64,000 bases of DNA from Monocercomonoides exilis. Taxonomy: Eukaryota > Preaxostyla > Oxymonadida > Polymastigidae. The translations under genes were made by a program, and so were the position numbers. The stretch covers positions 1-64,000 of the forward strand of contig LSRY02000035.1 of the NCBI GenBank assembly GCA_001643675.2. The letters run 5' to 3'. Position 1 is the stretch's first letter; every line of letters begins with the position of its first letter. This document shows positions 12,544 to 25,098 of the stretch, one piece after another. Below the pieces are notes generated by a model. It saw nothing but the letters and a program-made list of their open reading frames with translations. It was not told the origin of the DNA and did no database searches.

Positions 12544-12928
12544 AACTCAAAAATAGTTTCCTTCTTTGGTCTTTCTCTAGAGGATGGGCGATGAGTGGTG
12601 CAGTTTCTGCAGACGATGGAGTAGCTGAGGAAGTTAATAGCGAAGCCTTACCAAATTCTTCATTGGTATTGACATTATCCATATCGTATTCTTCTTTTTC
12701 CTCTAAACCTTCTTTCTCCTTTTTCTCTTTTATTCTTTATTAATCGATTTTTGTATTCTCAATTTTTCTTCAAAATTTGATTTTGCTTTATCTACTAACC
12801 TCATTTTCCAACCATTTCCTGTTTCTTTTTACAACAAATTTCTTTCAAAAAATTCTTTGAAATTAACAAATATGTAGTCAACATTGAAAATGTTTTGTTT
12901 TCTTTTTGCTTATTTCTGAGCAAATAAT

Positions 12929-13062
12929 AGTGAAGAAGGTGAAGAAGGTGAAGAAGGTGAAGAAGGTGAAGAAGGTGAAGAAGGTGAAGAAGGTGAAGAA
13001 GGTGAAGAAGGTGAAGAAGGTGAAGAAGGTGAAGAAGGTGAAGAAGGTGAAGAAGGTGAAGA
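12929..13062. repeat. GAAGGTGAA minisatellite
   Basis: Tandem 9-base unit (GTGAAGAAG in another phase), about 15 copies, followed by GAA trinucleotides to 13080 and a GAA/GAG-rich tract to about 13255. Reads as Lys-Val-Lys or Phe-Thr repeats in the two strands; probably not coding. Confidence 0.95.
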
Positions 13063-13280
13063 AGAAGAAGAAGAAGAAGGGAAATGTTGTTTTGAACAAA
13101 TAGATATGAAAAGGTCTAAAATTGGAATGCATAATGAATCAGAAGGAGAAGAAAGAGGAGAAGGAGAAGAGTAAGAAGAAGAGGAGGAAGAGGAAGAAAT
13201 GGAAGAGGAGGAAGAGGAAGAAGAAGAGGAAGAGGAAGAGGAAGAATAGGAGGAAAAGACAATATTAGAAAAGAAGCTCC

Positions 13281-14123
13281 TTACGAATTCCTCGAACAGT
13301 TGTTGAATGATGAATTAACAAAAGAGGTTGCTCCTGAAGTTTTTTCGTTCATGGAAATGATACAGCAATCAGACAGCTTCACTTCATCAGCCACAACACA
13401 ATTAAATGCAACTTCTTTGCAATGACCAATCTCAAATACATTTGACGTTGATTCAATCTGTTCCAGTTTGAAATTTGTGATGTTAATCTCATCTCCATTT
13501 AGCAGAAATGAAGGTTTCTTGAATGAAATCATTGATATTGAGCAGTTGTTAACATGCATAATTCCATTTTCGATGCTCAATAATGTTGAATTGAGAGTAA
13601 CAGATGGAATGCTGTTTGACTCCACAACTAAAGAGAAATCAACAATTGAAAGAGAAAGCTGTCCATTTGCTTCATGAATGATAGAACTTCCAGAATAAGA
13701 AAACAATTTGCCAAAGGAAAACTTAACACTTTCGATACGAACTTTCTCTGAGGTTGTGATAAGACTTCCCTCGTTGGTTATTGTGGAGTTCAGATGAACC
13801 AAAGCAACTGAGGGAGATTCTAGTGAGCGGATGATCACATCATGTACATCACATTCCCTATTGATGATCGTCTCCTCTGATATCAGCAGTTGCGAATAAC
13901 GTGATGGAATGATGTGCTAAACTCCCACATTCAATGAGTGGCATGGCGCATTGAATTCTCCACATTGCTTGCTGTCTGTGTGATTTTCAGAAACAGAAGA
14001 CACAAATATCGTCTCGTTCTGGTATCTCATAACCCTCAGCAGAAGTTCTTCTTCCCCAACAAACAATTCTGTTGTGACTCCCCAGATTACCATTTCTTTC
14101 TTGTCATGTTCTCTGTTAGTACT
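13281..14123 (-). CDS. Beta-helix surface protein, N-terminal region
   Basis: The minus frame begins after a candidate 3' splice site (TTTTTTAG near 14125) and includes the family motif CGEFNAPC. It then continues with short Asn/Ser-rich beta-helix turns such as NSTLLSIENG, VNNCSISMIS and SSFNNCSRNS. UAG at 13917-13919 lies in frame, and frame and similarity continue on both sides. The 3' end runs at UAA into purine-rich repeats. The family resembles chlamydial Pmp-like and oxymonad surface proteins and is probably secreted or membrane-anchored. It lacks a clear signal peptide and C-terminal anchor, so it is an exon, a truncated gene or a pseudogene. Confidence 0.6.
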
Positions 14124-14611
14124 GCGAATTTGCCAAGCTAAAAAAATGAATAATTTTATTTGAATTAATAAATAAAACATTCAAATAAAAGCTGAATGAA
14201 AACATTTTGATATGTATGTTTTTCATCTTTATCAAACTTGTGGAAGAAAACTATGCATCTATTAAAATTCCAGGCACATTCTGTGCAATGAAAAATTTCA
14301 ATCAAATAAGAATTTTATTTATCAACGAATCTCAATTTTTTGATGAAATTAAATCGGTAAAACCCTTGAACATTTATGGATCAACAATTGCTAAATAGTT
14401 CAAGCAATAAAACCCTTTTCACATTGAAAAACTGATATTTTCACTATTTTCAAAATATTGAATATATTGTTTTTTGATCCAAATCGTTTTTTCTTGTAAA
14501 GATGTTTGTTTCGAACTAGCACACATTATTGTGAAATTTTTATTTTTTCCCCAGTATAATTGTGAAGGAAAGTTTATTGTTAAACTTTCATGGGTCAAAT
14601 TATTGATCTGT

Positions 14612-14640
14612 GGTGACTTTTCAAAAAGAATGACCCATAT
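14612..14640 (-). repeat. Solo terminal repeat of the MITE-like family
   Basis: Reverse complement reads ATATGGGTCATTCTTTTTGA AAAGTCACC, matching the ends of the element at 8489-8732. A poly-T run (14721-14746) follows within 110 bases, itself preceded by a GC-richer segment (GTGCCCGACACCG). Confidence 0.55.
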
Positions 14641-14746
14641 ATATAATTGTTGATTGTAAATTTTAAACATCTGAGTCACCTTTTAAAAAGTGGGCTCGCA
14701 TCAGTTAGTGCCCGACACCGTTTTTTTTTTTTTTTTTTTTTTTTTT

Positions 14747-15450
14747 GACAAAAACAAACTTATTGATATTAATTATTTATTGAACACAAATAATCACCTA
14801 ATATTTGAAACATATTTGATTGTTCAGAAAGATTGATTTTCTTCAAACAAACCTTAATTTAATCTTATTTTATTAAATTTCTATTAACGCTTTGACAGAA
14901 GCCATATAATTCAATGCAAATGAATATCAATATTCTTCAATTCGTTTATCAATGTTTTTGAAGTTATGTTTTCATTTTCACATTTTTATAATTAATCATT
15001 TTTCAAAGGCTTAAAATCTAAGTGATTTTTCATGTTTAACAAGTTATTTCTGATCGTCAAAAATTATCTAAATTTTTATTTTGCATTTTTGCAATTCGTT
15101 AAAGAAAATTCTTTCCTTTTTATTTTACGATTGTTTATTTTCACAAATAAATATTTGTTTGATATGTTGTTCGGAAATAAATTGACTTGAGAGAATTAAT
15201 TTCAATGAATATGAATAAAAAATTCTTTTATGAAAATGTTTAAAAACAATCTGATCTGAATTAAAAGTTCATTTCAATTTAAGTCTATTAAGTTTTTTAT
15301 TTGTTTTTTTTTCATTTTTCCGTTACCCTTCTCCTTTGTGATAGTTTTTCTTTGAACAAATAAAAGTTAGTGAACGTCACAGCTATTCGCATGACATTTT
15401 TGATTTTCTTCATCCCTTTTTTAATTTGAATTTATCTTTATCTTTATCTT
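14747..15450. other. AT-rich gene-free stretch
   Basis: AT-rich DNA with only very short frames. Nothing recognisable seen. Confidence 0.5.
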
Positions 15451-16485
15451 CATCTTTTGCAGTCTTTTCTTTCTCTTCTTCTTCTTCTTTTTCTTCTTCT
15501 TCCTCTTCTTCTTCTTCTTCCTCTTCTTCTTTTTCTTCTTCTTCTTCTTCTTCTTCTTTCTCCTTCAGCATTTAGAAGAAGTTGCATCCAGTTTATCAAA
15601 GGAAATAGAAGAGCTGATAGCAGAGCCATTGAGTATGGAGCAAAGTGTATCGGCTGCTCAACAAAGACTGCTTTCGAGAAAGCAACAGCAACACGTTTGT
15701 GTCAAATTAATCGTCTTTCTCTATTTCTTTTTTTAACTAATCCATGTCATATTTATTTTCTCCTTCTCTCTTTCTCTTTCTCTTTCTCTTTGTTTATATG
15801 TAATTATATATAATTCTTTTTTTTCTTTCTCTCTTTGACCAATTTATTTCCATTTCTTCGTATTTGTGTTGCTTCAAAAAAACGTGTGTGTGAGTTTATT
15901 TATTAATGAAAGTTTCAATGCATAACGCTTTCCTTCACAATGTTCTGTTGATTTCTCTCCTCTATTATAGTATTTTCTTCAATATTTCTATTTCTCTTCT
16001 CATCTTCTCATCTTCTCATCTTCTCTCTTCTCTCTTCTTCTCTTCTCTTCTCTATCTTTTCATCTCCTTTTCCTTTTCCTCTTCCTCTTCTCCTCCTCTC
16101 CTCACCTTCTCCTCCTCTCCTCACCTTCTCCTTCTCCTCCTTCTCCTTCTCCTCATCCCCAGCTACACTCAGCGCATCCCTACTGCACTCAGCCCTCTCC
16201 ACCTCTCCAACGACACCACTGCTCCTGTTTCTGGTGTGAATTACGTTCCTCCTCCGCCTCCTCTTCCGCAGCGTGATTTTGTTCCTTCAGCGCCTTCACG
16301 GACAGACCATGGGCAGAGGAAAGAGGAGAGAGAAATAGAAAAGGGAAGGGGAAGAAGGGGAAGAAAGGGAAAGAAATAGGAAGGAAGAGAAGAGGATAGT
16401 GAAGAAGGAGGAAGAAGAGAAGAAAAGAAGAAGTGGAGGAGGAGGAGGAGGAGGAGGAGAAATGGAGCTTGGGAATGGAGATTGA
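15451..16485. other. Pyrimidine- then purine-rich low-complexity DNA
   Basis: CTT/TTC-rich tracts (15475-15560, 15990-16160) followed by GAA/GGA-rich DNA (16310-16460). Long frames here are Leu/Ser/Phe-rich artefacts of the repeats. A short mixed segment at 15570-15700 could be a coding relic. Confidence 0.45.
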
Positions 16486-17679
16486 GAAAGAAATTTGAAT
16501 TTTGATGAAGAAAGAAGAGGAGAAGGATATTATGATGATGAGGAAGAGGAAAAAGAAAATAAAGATGACTTGATTTTGCTTAGTGAAATGGAAAACAGAG
16601 AAAATAGCAGATTTGGAGAAGAAGCAGAAGAAGCAGAAGAGGGAGAAGAGGGAGAAGAGGAAGAGAATAGAAATAGAGAGAGTGAGAATAGATCTGGGAA
16701 GAAGAAAAAAGAGGAAGGAGAAGGTAGAAAGAATGAGAATAAAAAGGAAATGAAATTTTTCATTGAAAATTCCTTTTCTGAGTCAATTCATTTCACCAAC
16801 ACTCAAAAACCGCCTTCACATCTATCAACACAGCCAGCATCTATCAGAAGCATATCAAATGCATTCGCTTCACTTTCTTCTTCTTCTTCTTTAACAGAAT
16901 AGTGTGCTGCTTCACATTTTCTTTCAATGTCGCATTCTTCTTTATCCTCATCCTCATCCAAAAGCCGTTCAGTACTCCGTGAAAGGCCTCTTGTTCTGCA
17001 GTCGTCGCGTACCACGGCTGCCTTGCTTTATCCGTGTCTCCCATCAAATGATGTGAAAATGTTGAGAGGAGTGACATCGCTTCTCTGGTCTATGAAGGCT
17101 GCTCTTTCTTCGCTTTCTCTGCTTGGTGAAGACAACAACAGCAGCAGCAATGGAAGAAGCAGAAGTGATAGAAACAATAGAATCACCGATTATCCTCTTT
17201 TTGCAGATGAAGATGGAAACACAGCCAGACTCGATTGTCTTCTGCCATCTTCTGCTTCCTCGAAGCACTTGGCAATGCTGACAAAAGCTAGCACAGGAAG
17301 ATTGTTTGTTTCACCAGGCAAAGCAGAGGGACAGGCACATTCTCATTCGCAATCACAATCTAATTCACAATCACAGACACAGAATCGCGCACAGTCAACG
17401 ATGTTCTCTCTGAAGAAGACGGAAGAGTCGTTCACCTCCTCAATGTTTGCGAGAGAAGTGACCAGCTGCAAGATTCAGCTTCTATGTGCGACTGTTCTTC
17501 CGTTTGACCCGTTTCTGTCGCGCGTGATGGAATTGATGGATGGGAAGCATGTGCAGTGTGCCACACAAATCATATGTTATTCGATATTCCTCTAAAAATT
17601 CCAGTTATCTTCTTCAGATGCAAACCTTTTTGTCTTCATCAAGTTCTTAGGCTTATTCTTTAAACACAGATTCATATGA
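16486..17679 (+). CDS. Hypothetical acidic/Ser-rich protein read through UAG and UAA
   Basis: One frame bounded by UGA on both sides (16483-16485 and 17677-17679) runs 397 sense-like codons, interrupted only by UAG at 16900-16902 and UAA at 17593-17595. It encodes a Glu/Asp-rich N-terminal part, Ser-rich linkers, a hydrophobic helical segment (LLWSMKAALSSLSLLGED), a Gln/Ser repeat (QSQSNSQSQTQ) and a helical C-terminal part (PFDPFLSRVMELMDG). Text on both sides of UAG and UAA is equally protein-like. No ATG is seen near the 5' end, so an upstream exon is possible. Function is unknown. This is one of the best frames for testing whether UAR encodes Gln. Confidence 0.5.
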
Positions 17680-17864
17680 TCATTTGAAGAGAATCCCAAA
17701 AACACAATGCATAACAAAGCATTCCATCATCCGTTCAGCAGCTGACGTTGAAGACTCTCAGCTCAGTTGTTCCAATCAAAAGGCAGAGCCAGATCATCTT
17801 CGGTCCCTTTGCTCAAAAAATCTTTATCAACAGCAAGTACTTCTTCTTCTTCTTCCACAGAATC

Positions 17865-18450
17865 CTAATCTCCCATCCACATCTCCCACCCAAACAGCAT
17901 CCGCTCCTTTTTCGCCACTGCCCCCAGACTTACTTCCCGCACATACGTATTCTTCCACCACCGCGTCTCGTTCTTGCTGAACCCCAACAGCTTCACCTCC
18001 ACTTCCGTGCTCCCCGAGCTCTCCCCACATACATAAACTCTCATCACCCACAAAACTCCGAGCGCAAGCACACTGAAGTTGTTCATCCTGATACTGCTTA
18101 GCTGTTCAACTTCAGTCACTTCGCAGCTCAAAGATCCGCTGCCATAGCTCCGCCTCCCCTGCTTTCAGGCTCTCCAATATTCAATGGATTCACTCTCACA
18201 AACTTGCATGTCATTTGAACCACCTTATTCACTGTCTCAGAAAGCATATTCGCTTCATTCTGCAGCACGACGTAAGTATTACTAACCAGCAGCTCCAAGC
18301 CTGTGGCATGCAAAAGTTAAAACTCTTCTTCATCGCATGACTCTGTTTCCACCTCTGCCTCCAAACAATTAAACACTATACAACTGTCCTCCACATCCAG
18401 CGCCCCGCCTCCCACCAAAAACGCATTCTCTGCTCCATCTCCATGTAGGT
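17865..18450 (-). CDS. Beta-helix surface protein remnant
   Basis: Reading minus from about 18450, the frame has surface-family features: FLVGGGALDVEDSCIVFNC, then after in-frame UAA (18317-18319) a helical/beta stretch and PESRGGGAMAADL. A frame change near 18130 leads into a second segment (17865-18131) with RMNNFSVLALG and VYVCGESSGS. The GGGA turns and Cys-rich tips resemble the beta-helix protein at 46101-48248. It is incomplete at both ends and probably broken. Confidence 0.45.
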
Positions 18451-19339
18451 TCGATACTATTCTCCTCAAATCACATATTTCGCCTTTTCTTTTTGCTTCA
18501 GCTCATTCAATATTCAGTTAATTAACTTCAATTTTCTGTCAATACAAAAAACATTTATAATTTGTTCTATATTTCAGCTTTTTATTAAGGTCGAGAGATA
18601 AAGGAAAGAAAATAAATAAGTGACAAACAAAATGATCGATTCAACAGATTCAAAACTGAAAAAATTTATTTCCATGAGATATTAAAGACGAAGAAGAGCA
18701 TTGAGTGTTCTGTCTGAAATATTGTGGTGATGATCTCCAATTATTACACAGCAATTTGAAAATATTCTCTCATATTATGATTCACAGCAAGGAGATATTG
18801 TTATGCTGAAAACAATGTTAGGAAATATTGAATATGTTTCTCTGTTATTACTTTAATCTTAATAAAAATTGTAACCATTTTATTCAATGACTTCATCTTT
18901 CTCTTTTATAAGTGATAATTCTTGAAAAAACTTCATGCATTGAGACTTAATTCTATTGTGCCTTTCGAACATCATGTGATCAAATAAAACTCAAAAACTT
19001 GCCACAATCTCTCCACACCAATCAAAAAATGTGTTATCCCAAAGTGTTTTCGATGTTTTATTTATCAAATAAATATTGCACACTTCAATTCTTCTGAATC
19101 GAGTATCATTGCAAATGAAATCCACATCACTATCGCTTTCGCTTTCACTTTCATTGTCTTCTTCATTGTTCGCTGATTCTTTTGCATTTCTTGAATTATC
19201 TTCTTCAGATTGTGTTTTTTTTGGTAATGTCTATTAACAAACTATCCAACACTTCATCACACTGAGCAGTTTTTCTTGTCAAGTTGCAATTGACAAGATC
19301 CGCTTGATTGCTTTCATGTTGAAATTCGTCATCCTTTTC
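18451..19339. other. AT-rich gene-free stretch
   Basis: AT-rich DNA. A Ser/Asp-rich minus frame remnant (about 19090-19200) is too short to call. Nothing else is seen. Confidence 0.4.
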
Positions 19340-20306
19340 TTATTCTTCTGCTAGAATCAATCCAAACAAACATAGTTCATCAAAATAATCGATTTCGTAT
19401 TGTTCTTCAAATTCTTTTGTTTTCTCTTGAGGATTCGAATCAAGAGTTGATATGTGATCATATGAATTTTGAAGTTTTGAGTTTGAGAACTCAATATTCA
19501 GAGCTTTTGTGCAATTTATTTCAACAGAAAGAAAAGTGATATTCCTATGAGCAACAATGTTGTTAAAAGAAAGAGCAAGTTCTTCTGTCAATGTTGAAAC
19601 AGAAGAGCTATAACTTGGCTTCGAATTAACCGAACGTATTAAATAATTTGACTTCTATGAAAATAACAATGAGATCTGATTATTCAAAATTAGATCACAT
19701 TCGTGATTAAAAATCAAAGAGTAGTCCTTACAATACATCAATCCACAAACAACACAATCTTTTGACATGGACACATCAAAAGTCTGTTCAAATCCTTTTT
19801 CGAAGTTCTACCATTAAACAAAGGAGCAAATGCAATAAACAATATACGATTAACGACGTCAAGAGTTGATTTGGAAATAACCAATTCTTTCTGCTTTGGA
19901 TGAAAATAACATGTGATAAAATATTGCATTTCAAATAGATAAATTTCAAGAAAAAATAAATTAAATAATACAGTTTGTGTATTCACCGTATTCTTCTTTT
20001 TCGAGTTTGATCATCTTTCACTTGTGTATGTTTAACATCTCCACAGTTTCTTATTATTGCTCACACTATTTTGATTAAAATCAATAAAATACTGTTGTTT
20101 AAAATATAAAAAATTTAAAAACAATCCTCAAACGATTTCCGGATTATCCAATGAAAAGGCAAACACATGTGAGGCATCCATGATAAACAAATAAATAATA
20201 ATTTCCAAATGCTTTCTTGACTTAAATTCCGACAGTGACCGGTAGTAACGAAAGTGCCGCGGTATTTACACCGCAAAAAAAGATCACGACTCAACCCAAT
20301 GTTCAT
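19340..20306 (-). pseudogene. Unrecognised minus-strand coding remnant
   Basis: Three separate minus frames (19340-19591, 19738-19986, 20115-20306) have protein-like composition, and another frame at about 20130-20280 reads HFRYYRSLSEFKSRKHLE. They are broken by stops and frame changes. Their position beside CGTCAC/GTGACG-rich DNA at 20400-20520 suggests a decayed DNA transposon, but no catalytic motif was identified. Confidence 0.25.
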
Positions 20307-20399
20307 GAAAAAATTGAAAATGAACAGTTGAAAAATCGATTATAATAATAATAAATTCCAAAGTTATCAAAAATTAATTGTAAATAAAATTTAATAATT

Positions 20400-20520
20400 G
20401 CCTGTGTTGACTTTTTTTGTCAAAAAATAATACTTTTAATATGAGTGAAGTAATTTATTCCGTCACGTCACTTCACTCAAAAATGTTCACGTCAGAAGGC
20501 ATGTGACGAAGATGTTTAGT
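20400..20520. repeat. GTCAC/GTGAC-rich element end (candidate)
   Basis: Contains clustered CGTCACGTCACTTCACTC and GTTCACGTCAGAAGG. The latter, reversed, resembles GCTGACTTCTGATGTGAAC at 8310-8330. Repeated GTCAC motifs are also seen near the ends of the insertion at 56936-61718, as expected for subterminal transposase-binding repeats. Confidence 0.35.
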
Positions 20521-21444
20521 AAATTTATGTTTAAAACACTTTGATACCAAAATAAGGTCTATTAATTAGAAAAAATAACGAACATTCAATTTCTTCTCTT
20601 CTCATTGAGAGAAAAACTTAATTTGTGGTTGTTGCTTTGCCCTTTGGACTTCTATCGAAAGAGCGGAAATCACATGTCTTGGATTCTCTTTTGGCTTGTG
20701 CCCTTGTGCGAATAATGAAAATGTCATTTTCTTCTTCTTGTCTGTTCTGTTCAACATTCAATTCATCTCTTGTTCTATCATCGTCTCCTAGAGTTTGCAA
20801 CTTCTTTCCTTTTGTCCTTTTCCTCCTGACAGTCTTCGTTTTCACCTCTTCCACTAACTTCTCCATGGAAGCATCCACTTCTTCACTCTTTAATTCCTCT
20901 TCTGAAAGAGTTCTTTCATTGGCTTGTTCTCTTTTGCTTCATCTTCAACACTTGCTTTTGGACATTCTTCGTTCTCCTCGTCAGTAAACTTTTGTTCTTT
21001 CATTGTTCCAACAATAACTCGTGTTATTAACGATACAAAATTTATCCTGAAATAGTGCTAAACAAAAGTATTTATATTCTGTAAAACCCTTGCGTACTTG
21101 GCAAACTGTGAAGGAAGGATTCTTGCTATTGTTAATGGAGACAAGGTTGCTTCCTTAAAAGAGAACGGCTTGAATCCCTGAAAAACTCCTGTAAGCTTCA
21201 TTGCCTTCGAAGCCAGCTTACGGATTCCGGATGCTGTTAGAGGTTAGAACGATGTGGAATTGTGCAAGTTTGTTGCTGTTCTGCTTATGTTTGACCAGGA
21301 AATACAACTCTTTTATTGTTGAAGCTGGTCATTTTTATGGGAGTTCCGGAAGAAAATGAACTACAATCTCTGATCGTGTTTGTAATGTCTTTAATGCTGC
21401 ATCCAAATAGACACGCTCTTCTTCTTCCCGAGAGTCCTCCATGC

Positions 21445-22236
21445 TTATCCTCTCCAGTTTTGAAAATCTGCAACAGAGAAGAACATTGTCAACGTTATGA
21501 ATTTCATTGTTCCTTCTTTGAAAGATAACAAATTGTTAGTGCCTAACTCAGTGTAGTATTTTAACAAAACATTCGGATTCATAATGTCAGGCGCAAGTTT
21601 CTTCATCGACTTGTCTGTTAAACGAAAGACACGAAACAGAATCCGAATGATTGCAATGTCTCCCCAAACGGTTTTAAAAACAAGAACTGAGTAAAAAAAT
21701 TCAGCGGCTCTCACCATCTGTATAACTGAAACCTTGAATCCTCTATTCTTCATCGTTAAAAATACATCCGCACATTTGACGGTCCAGTCCGGTGAGTTGT
21801 CTGGAATATGTCCATGGGCACACTTCTTCCATTGGTCTGAAAAGTGCGGAAAATAGAATAAATATCCATCCCATGTTGTCCTTGCAATTCCAGCCTTGCA
21901 CTCCTCTGCGAGCTCCAAGGGGATATTTCTTTCATGAAGCGCGTGCATCCACCAGGCTTCTCCTCTCTCCTTAATGGATTCAGCAGGATCACTTTCATTT
22001 TCCATGGATGGAAACAGGCTCCCGTTTTCTTCATCTATGTCCACTCTCGAAGAATCTTGGAGCTGTAATTCAATTCCAAGCTGTAATAATTGCTCGTTTG
22101 AAGAAGGATGTCCCAATTCTGAACCTTCCAGCTCGGTAGGAGTGTGATCGCTTGAACTTTCTCCATCTGAGCCTTTCGTATGACCTTCGGAATCAGAGGA
22201 ATCGGAGTATGGACCAGAACAAACCCATAGCTCCAC
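21445..22236 (-). pseudogene. DIRS tyrosine-recombinase ORF, 5' two thirds
   Basis: Encodes 263 residues. The second half (AWWMHALHERNIPLELAEEC onward) aligns with WWISSLQKCGVPQSLIAETK of the intact ORF, including the conserved YLFYFPHFSDQW-type segment, LTMKNRGFKVSVIQMVRAAE and the region before the first catalytic Arg. The first half is Ser/Asp-rich and overlaps the RT/RNase H frame as in the intact element. The frame is lost before the catalytic Arg and His boxes, so no active recombinase can be made from it. Confidence 0.75.
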
Positions 22237-22337
22237 GGAACTGTCAATCCGTCTTTGTCAATAGGACTGCCCATACCGCACCATCTTTTCACTTTGTGAT
22301 TATGTGTCAAAGCAAAAGCATCGAAAGTCGGTCTCAC
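22035..22337 (-). pseudogene. DIRS RT/RNase H polyprotein C-terminal fragment
   Basis: DAFALTHNHKVKRW, LVHTPIPLIPKVIRK and AITLLPSWKVQNWDILL align with DAFASATNRKAMTW, LVHPPVPLILPCLKK and AVILLPAWRFQDWTPLL of the intact DIRS element. It is the domain that follows RNase H in DIRS polyproteins. Confidence 0.8.
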
Positions 22338-22999
22338 TTTCCATCGAGCAAGTATTTGTCTGAGTAAATTGTCTCCGATCTCGTTGTTCCATTCCCTTTC
22401 CAGCCGAGATAGTTAATCTGATATGTGATTCTTCCTTCCTGGAAGATGTTGTGCTCTCATTCACAAATTCCTCGCTTCTGTCCAGTTCCTTATCTTGTGA
22501 AAAACTGGTCGAAGATTCTTACTCGCGTTACAACGATTCACATTGAAAACTACTGAACTGTTGTCTGATCGGAGTTGCAGATGGGATATTTTGTTGTGCT
22601 AAATTGTCTGTGAAAAATGAAGAAGGGAAACAAAACAGCTGACAGTTCACTGAAGTTGGACGAATGGCGATGGTCATAATTGGAGAACCTGACATGCCAG
22701 TCCAAAAGATTGTTGTTCATTCTGAAAGTTTCACCCCATGCTCGTTCGGCTGCATCTGTTGTCAGAACAGCTTGAGGAATGAAAACGAGAACAAATTCCC
22801 GATTTCTGGTTTATCTCAATATCCTCCTCCATTCTCTGATCTCCTTGAGGACTGATGAATTCATCCTCATCATCTTCTTCCATCCGATCGCTCTGACACT
22901 CTTTTGGAGTTAGTGATGCAAAGTTACGAGATGGAGGGATGCGTCTGGAATGATAAAACGAGCTGTGTTATACTTCCCAATAGCTGACGCCCAGTCTTT

Positions 23000-23779
23000 C
23001 ACACGAATCTGTTTGGCTTTTATGAATATTTTTTCCCAACGTCTCAGCAGCTCTTGGAGAGAAGAACGCTTTTCCTCAATCAATTGTACTGTAAATTTTT
23101 TTGTGTTCTAAAGGAACCTCAAGAACACAAACTTCTGTGTTGGTTTCGGATGACATTTCTCTTTGTTGATGAGCAATCCCAGTCTATTTTAAAACAGAGT
23201 CACTTCTTCTGTAATTTTCTTCAGAAAGCTTCAGTCTTGGTGCAACAGAATAAGATCGTCCAAGTGAGAATCCACTCTGACTTTCCATTTTTCCTTTATC
23301 GCTGCTGTCACTTTCCTCATTATCTTTGTGAAAAACCGAGGTGTGTCTGTTAACCCGAAAAGAATTCCTTCGAAAACATAGTCTTGTTCTTCGAACTGAA
23401 AAGAAAGAAACGGCTTCAGGTCTTCGGATGTTGGTTTTTAGTGAAACGACTGGGAAAGATCCAACGTTAACGCAAAGTCCCTCTTTTCTTTCAAACGTTC
23501 CACATTCCGTTCGTTTTAACATTTGAAATGCCACTTTTTCATTGCAGCATTCAAATAACTGCAATCCAGGATTTGGCGCCATGTGCATGACTTCTTCATG
23601 AAAAGAAAAACATTCTGACAAAAATGACCTGTTCTGGAGGTATTGCGCTGACGATGATTGTCTCCAGCTGTTCTTTTAACACGTTTCTGATATCCAATAG
23701 TTGTTCCATGCTCATATCCGTTGTTCCGTCCTCCCATGATTTCTTCCTCAGTGCTTCCTTTGTTTTTTTGTTTGTTCAT
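23000..23779 (-). pseudogene. DIRS reverse transcriptase fragments
   Basis: WRQILDCSYLNAAMKKWHFK (ending 23516) matches YRQILDCRPLSSAVKETHFK of the intact copy. In another frame the minus strand reads GLTDTPRFFTKIMRKV and SHLDDLILLHQD (the catalytic DD pair near 23254-23265, with YLDD changed to HLDD). UGA, UAA and UAG occur in this frame, and frameshifts separate the pieces. Confidence 0.75.
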
Positions 23780-24410
23780 GCATCATGTGCACGCAGTCTT
23801 TTAAAGCTTCTTATTTTGATCTTGTCCCATTCCTCCAAAAACTGCTCTGTCCTGCTTCCAATCCTCTATTAGGTTTCCATCAATATTTCATGTCTCCCTC
23901 GGAACGTCTTGAAGCATCCATCTTCCAAGTTTCTCCTGCTCTTCTCTGGGAGTTACTGAAGCAATACTGACTGCCTGACGTCCGGGGCCACCTCCGAAAA
24001 AACTGTCTTTCGCAGAAACTTCTTGACAGCTCCTCTCGATGTGTTGCACTGTGATAATTATCTGTTTTTCTTTCCAATTTTCTTTCAAATGCGACTCTTT
24101 GAATTTGTTTCAATACCATTCTTGTCTCTTCCAGTATATCCCGATGTCTCTTTGTTAGCAGTCCTCAAGTGACTTCGCCCTCCATTTTTCTTGCTGCTGA
24201 AAAACCAAATTATCCATGAATTCGTTCTCTTCTTGCCTCCTGCATTGCTTGTGCTCCCAGAATCAACGCTTCTCTTGCAACTTCCTCAGCAGAATTGGCC
24301 TTCCTCATTATATTCTGAATCGATCATAAAATGGCTATGAAGGCACGGAACAGATATCTCTCATCTTGTTCCCTGGCTTTATCCAATGTATCTCTATACA
24401 AATATTCAGT

Positions 24411-24593
24411 TCAAACATCTGCTAAAGGAGATGCTTGTAATACCGGGCTGAAATCCTGTTCATTGTAACATGTTGCAATATCTTCCACAATTGACTTCGG
24501 AATTCTGACATCAAACAGAGAGATTGTCTGCTCAGCATCAAAAACGGATTTATATAACACAACGATTGCTTGAGAATTTGATTCATCTGTCAA
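24411..24593 (-). pseudogene. DIRS gag-like fragment
   Basis: KSVFDAEQTISLFDVRIPKS resembles the middle of ORF1 in the intact element (NSSVFDLHINSADVATTVEH), followed by similar ATCYNEQDFSPVLQASPLA. Only about 60 residues remain in frame. Confidence 0.5.
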
Positions 24594-24779
24594 GCTGGGG
24601 AAAGGGAGTAGTTCTGATCCTTCCTGTGCAAAAAAACTCGAAGAAACTGTTGGAATCTATGCACTTCTTCCTAGGGAACTCGTTAGCACACTCATCTGCC
24701 CACAAGTTCCAGTTGAAGATGAAAGCACAGCTTGCAATGGAGTTTGTGGGGTGAATATCATTTTTGATCACAGAAGTGA

Positions 24780-25098
24780 CATGTCACATTAAGTGACATC
24801 TCTCAATATGAAGAGAAGAATTTGAATAAAGGTTTATTTGTCAAATAAAATTTAACACATTTAAAATTTATTGATAAAAGTTATTTTATGAAAATTACGA
24901 GAAAAAATTGTTTAAAAATATGAAAAGATATCCGAAAATTTCTGCTTTTGTTCCTTTAAAAGCTCACAACTATTATGACCTCATCTTTCTCATCACCTAT
25001 CCTTTTTTTGTATTGCATAAAGTGCTTGACGAACATTCCATTCAACTTTTTTTCTGAATCTTCTTATCTGTGCTATTTCTACCTCTTCGCAAATCACT
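24780..25098. other. AT-rich gene-free stretch
   Basis: Short palindromic GTGACATGTCAC near 24777-24788, then AT-rich DNA with no gene. Confidence 0.5.

Larger units (their letters stand above)
20980..24620 (-). mobile_element. Decayed DIRS-type retroelement
   Basis: On the minus strand, in order, lie a gag-like fragment (24411-24593), reverse transcriptase fragments (about 23000-23780), the C-terminal part of the RT/RNase H polyprotein (22035-22337) and part of a tyrosine recombinase ORF (21445-22236). Each matches the corresponding product of the intact element at 40088-44512, in the same order. Multiple frameshifts and stops (one stop aligns with Trp of the intact copy) show it is dead. 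Terminal repeats were not identified. Confidence 0.8.
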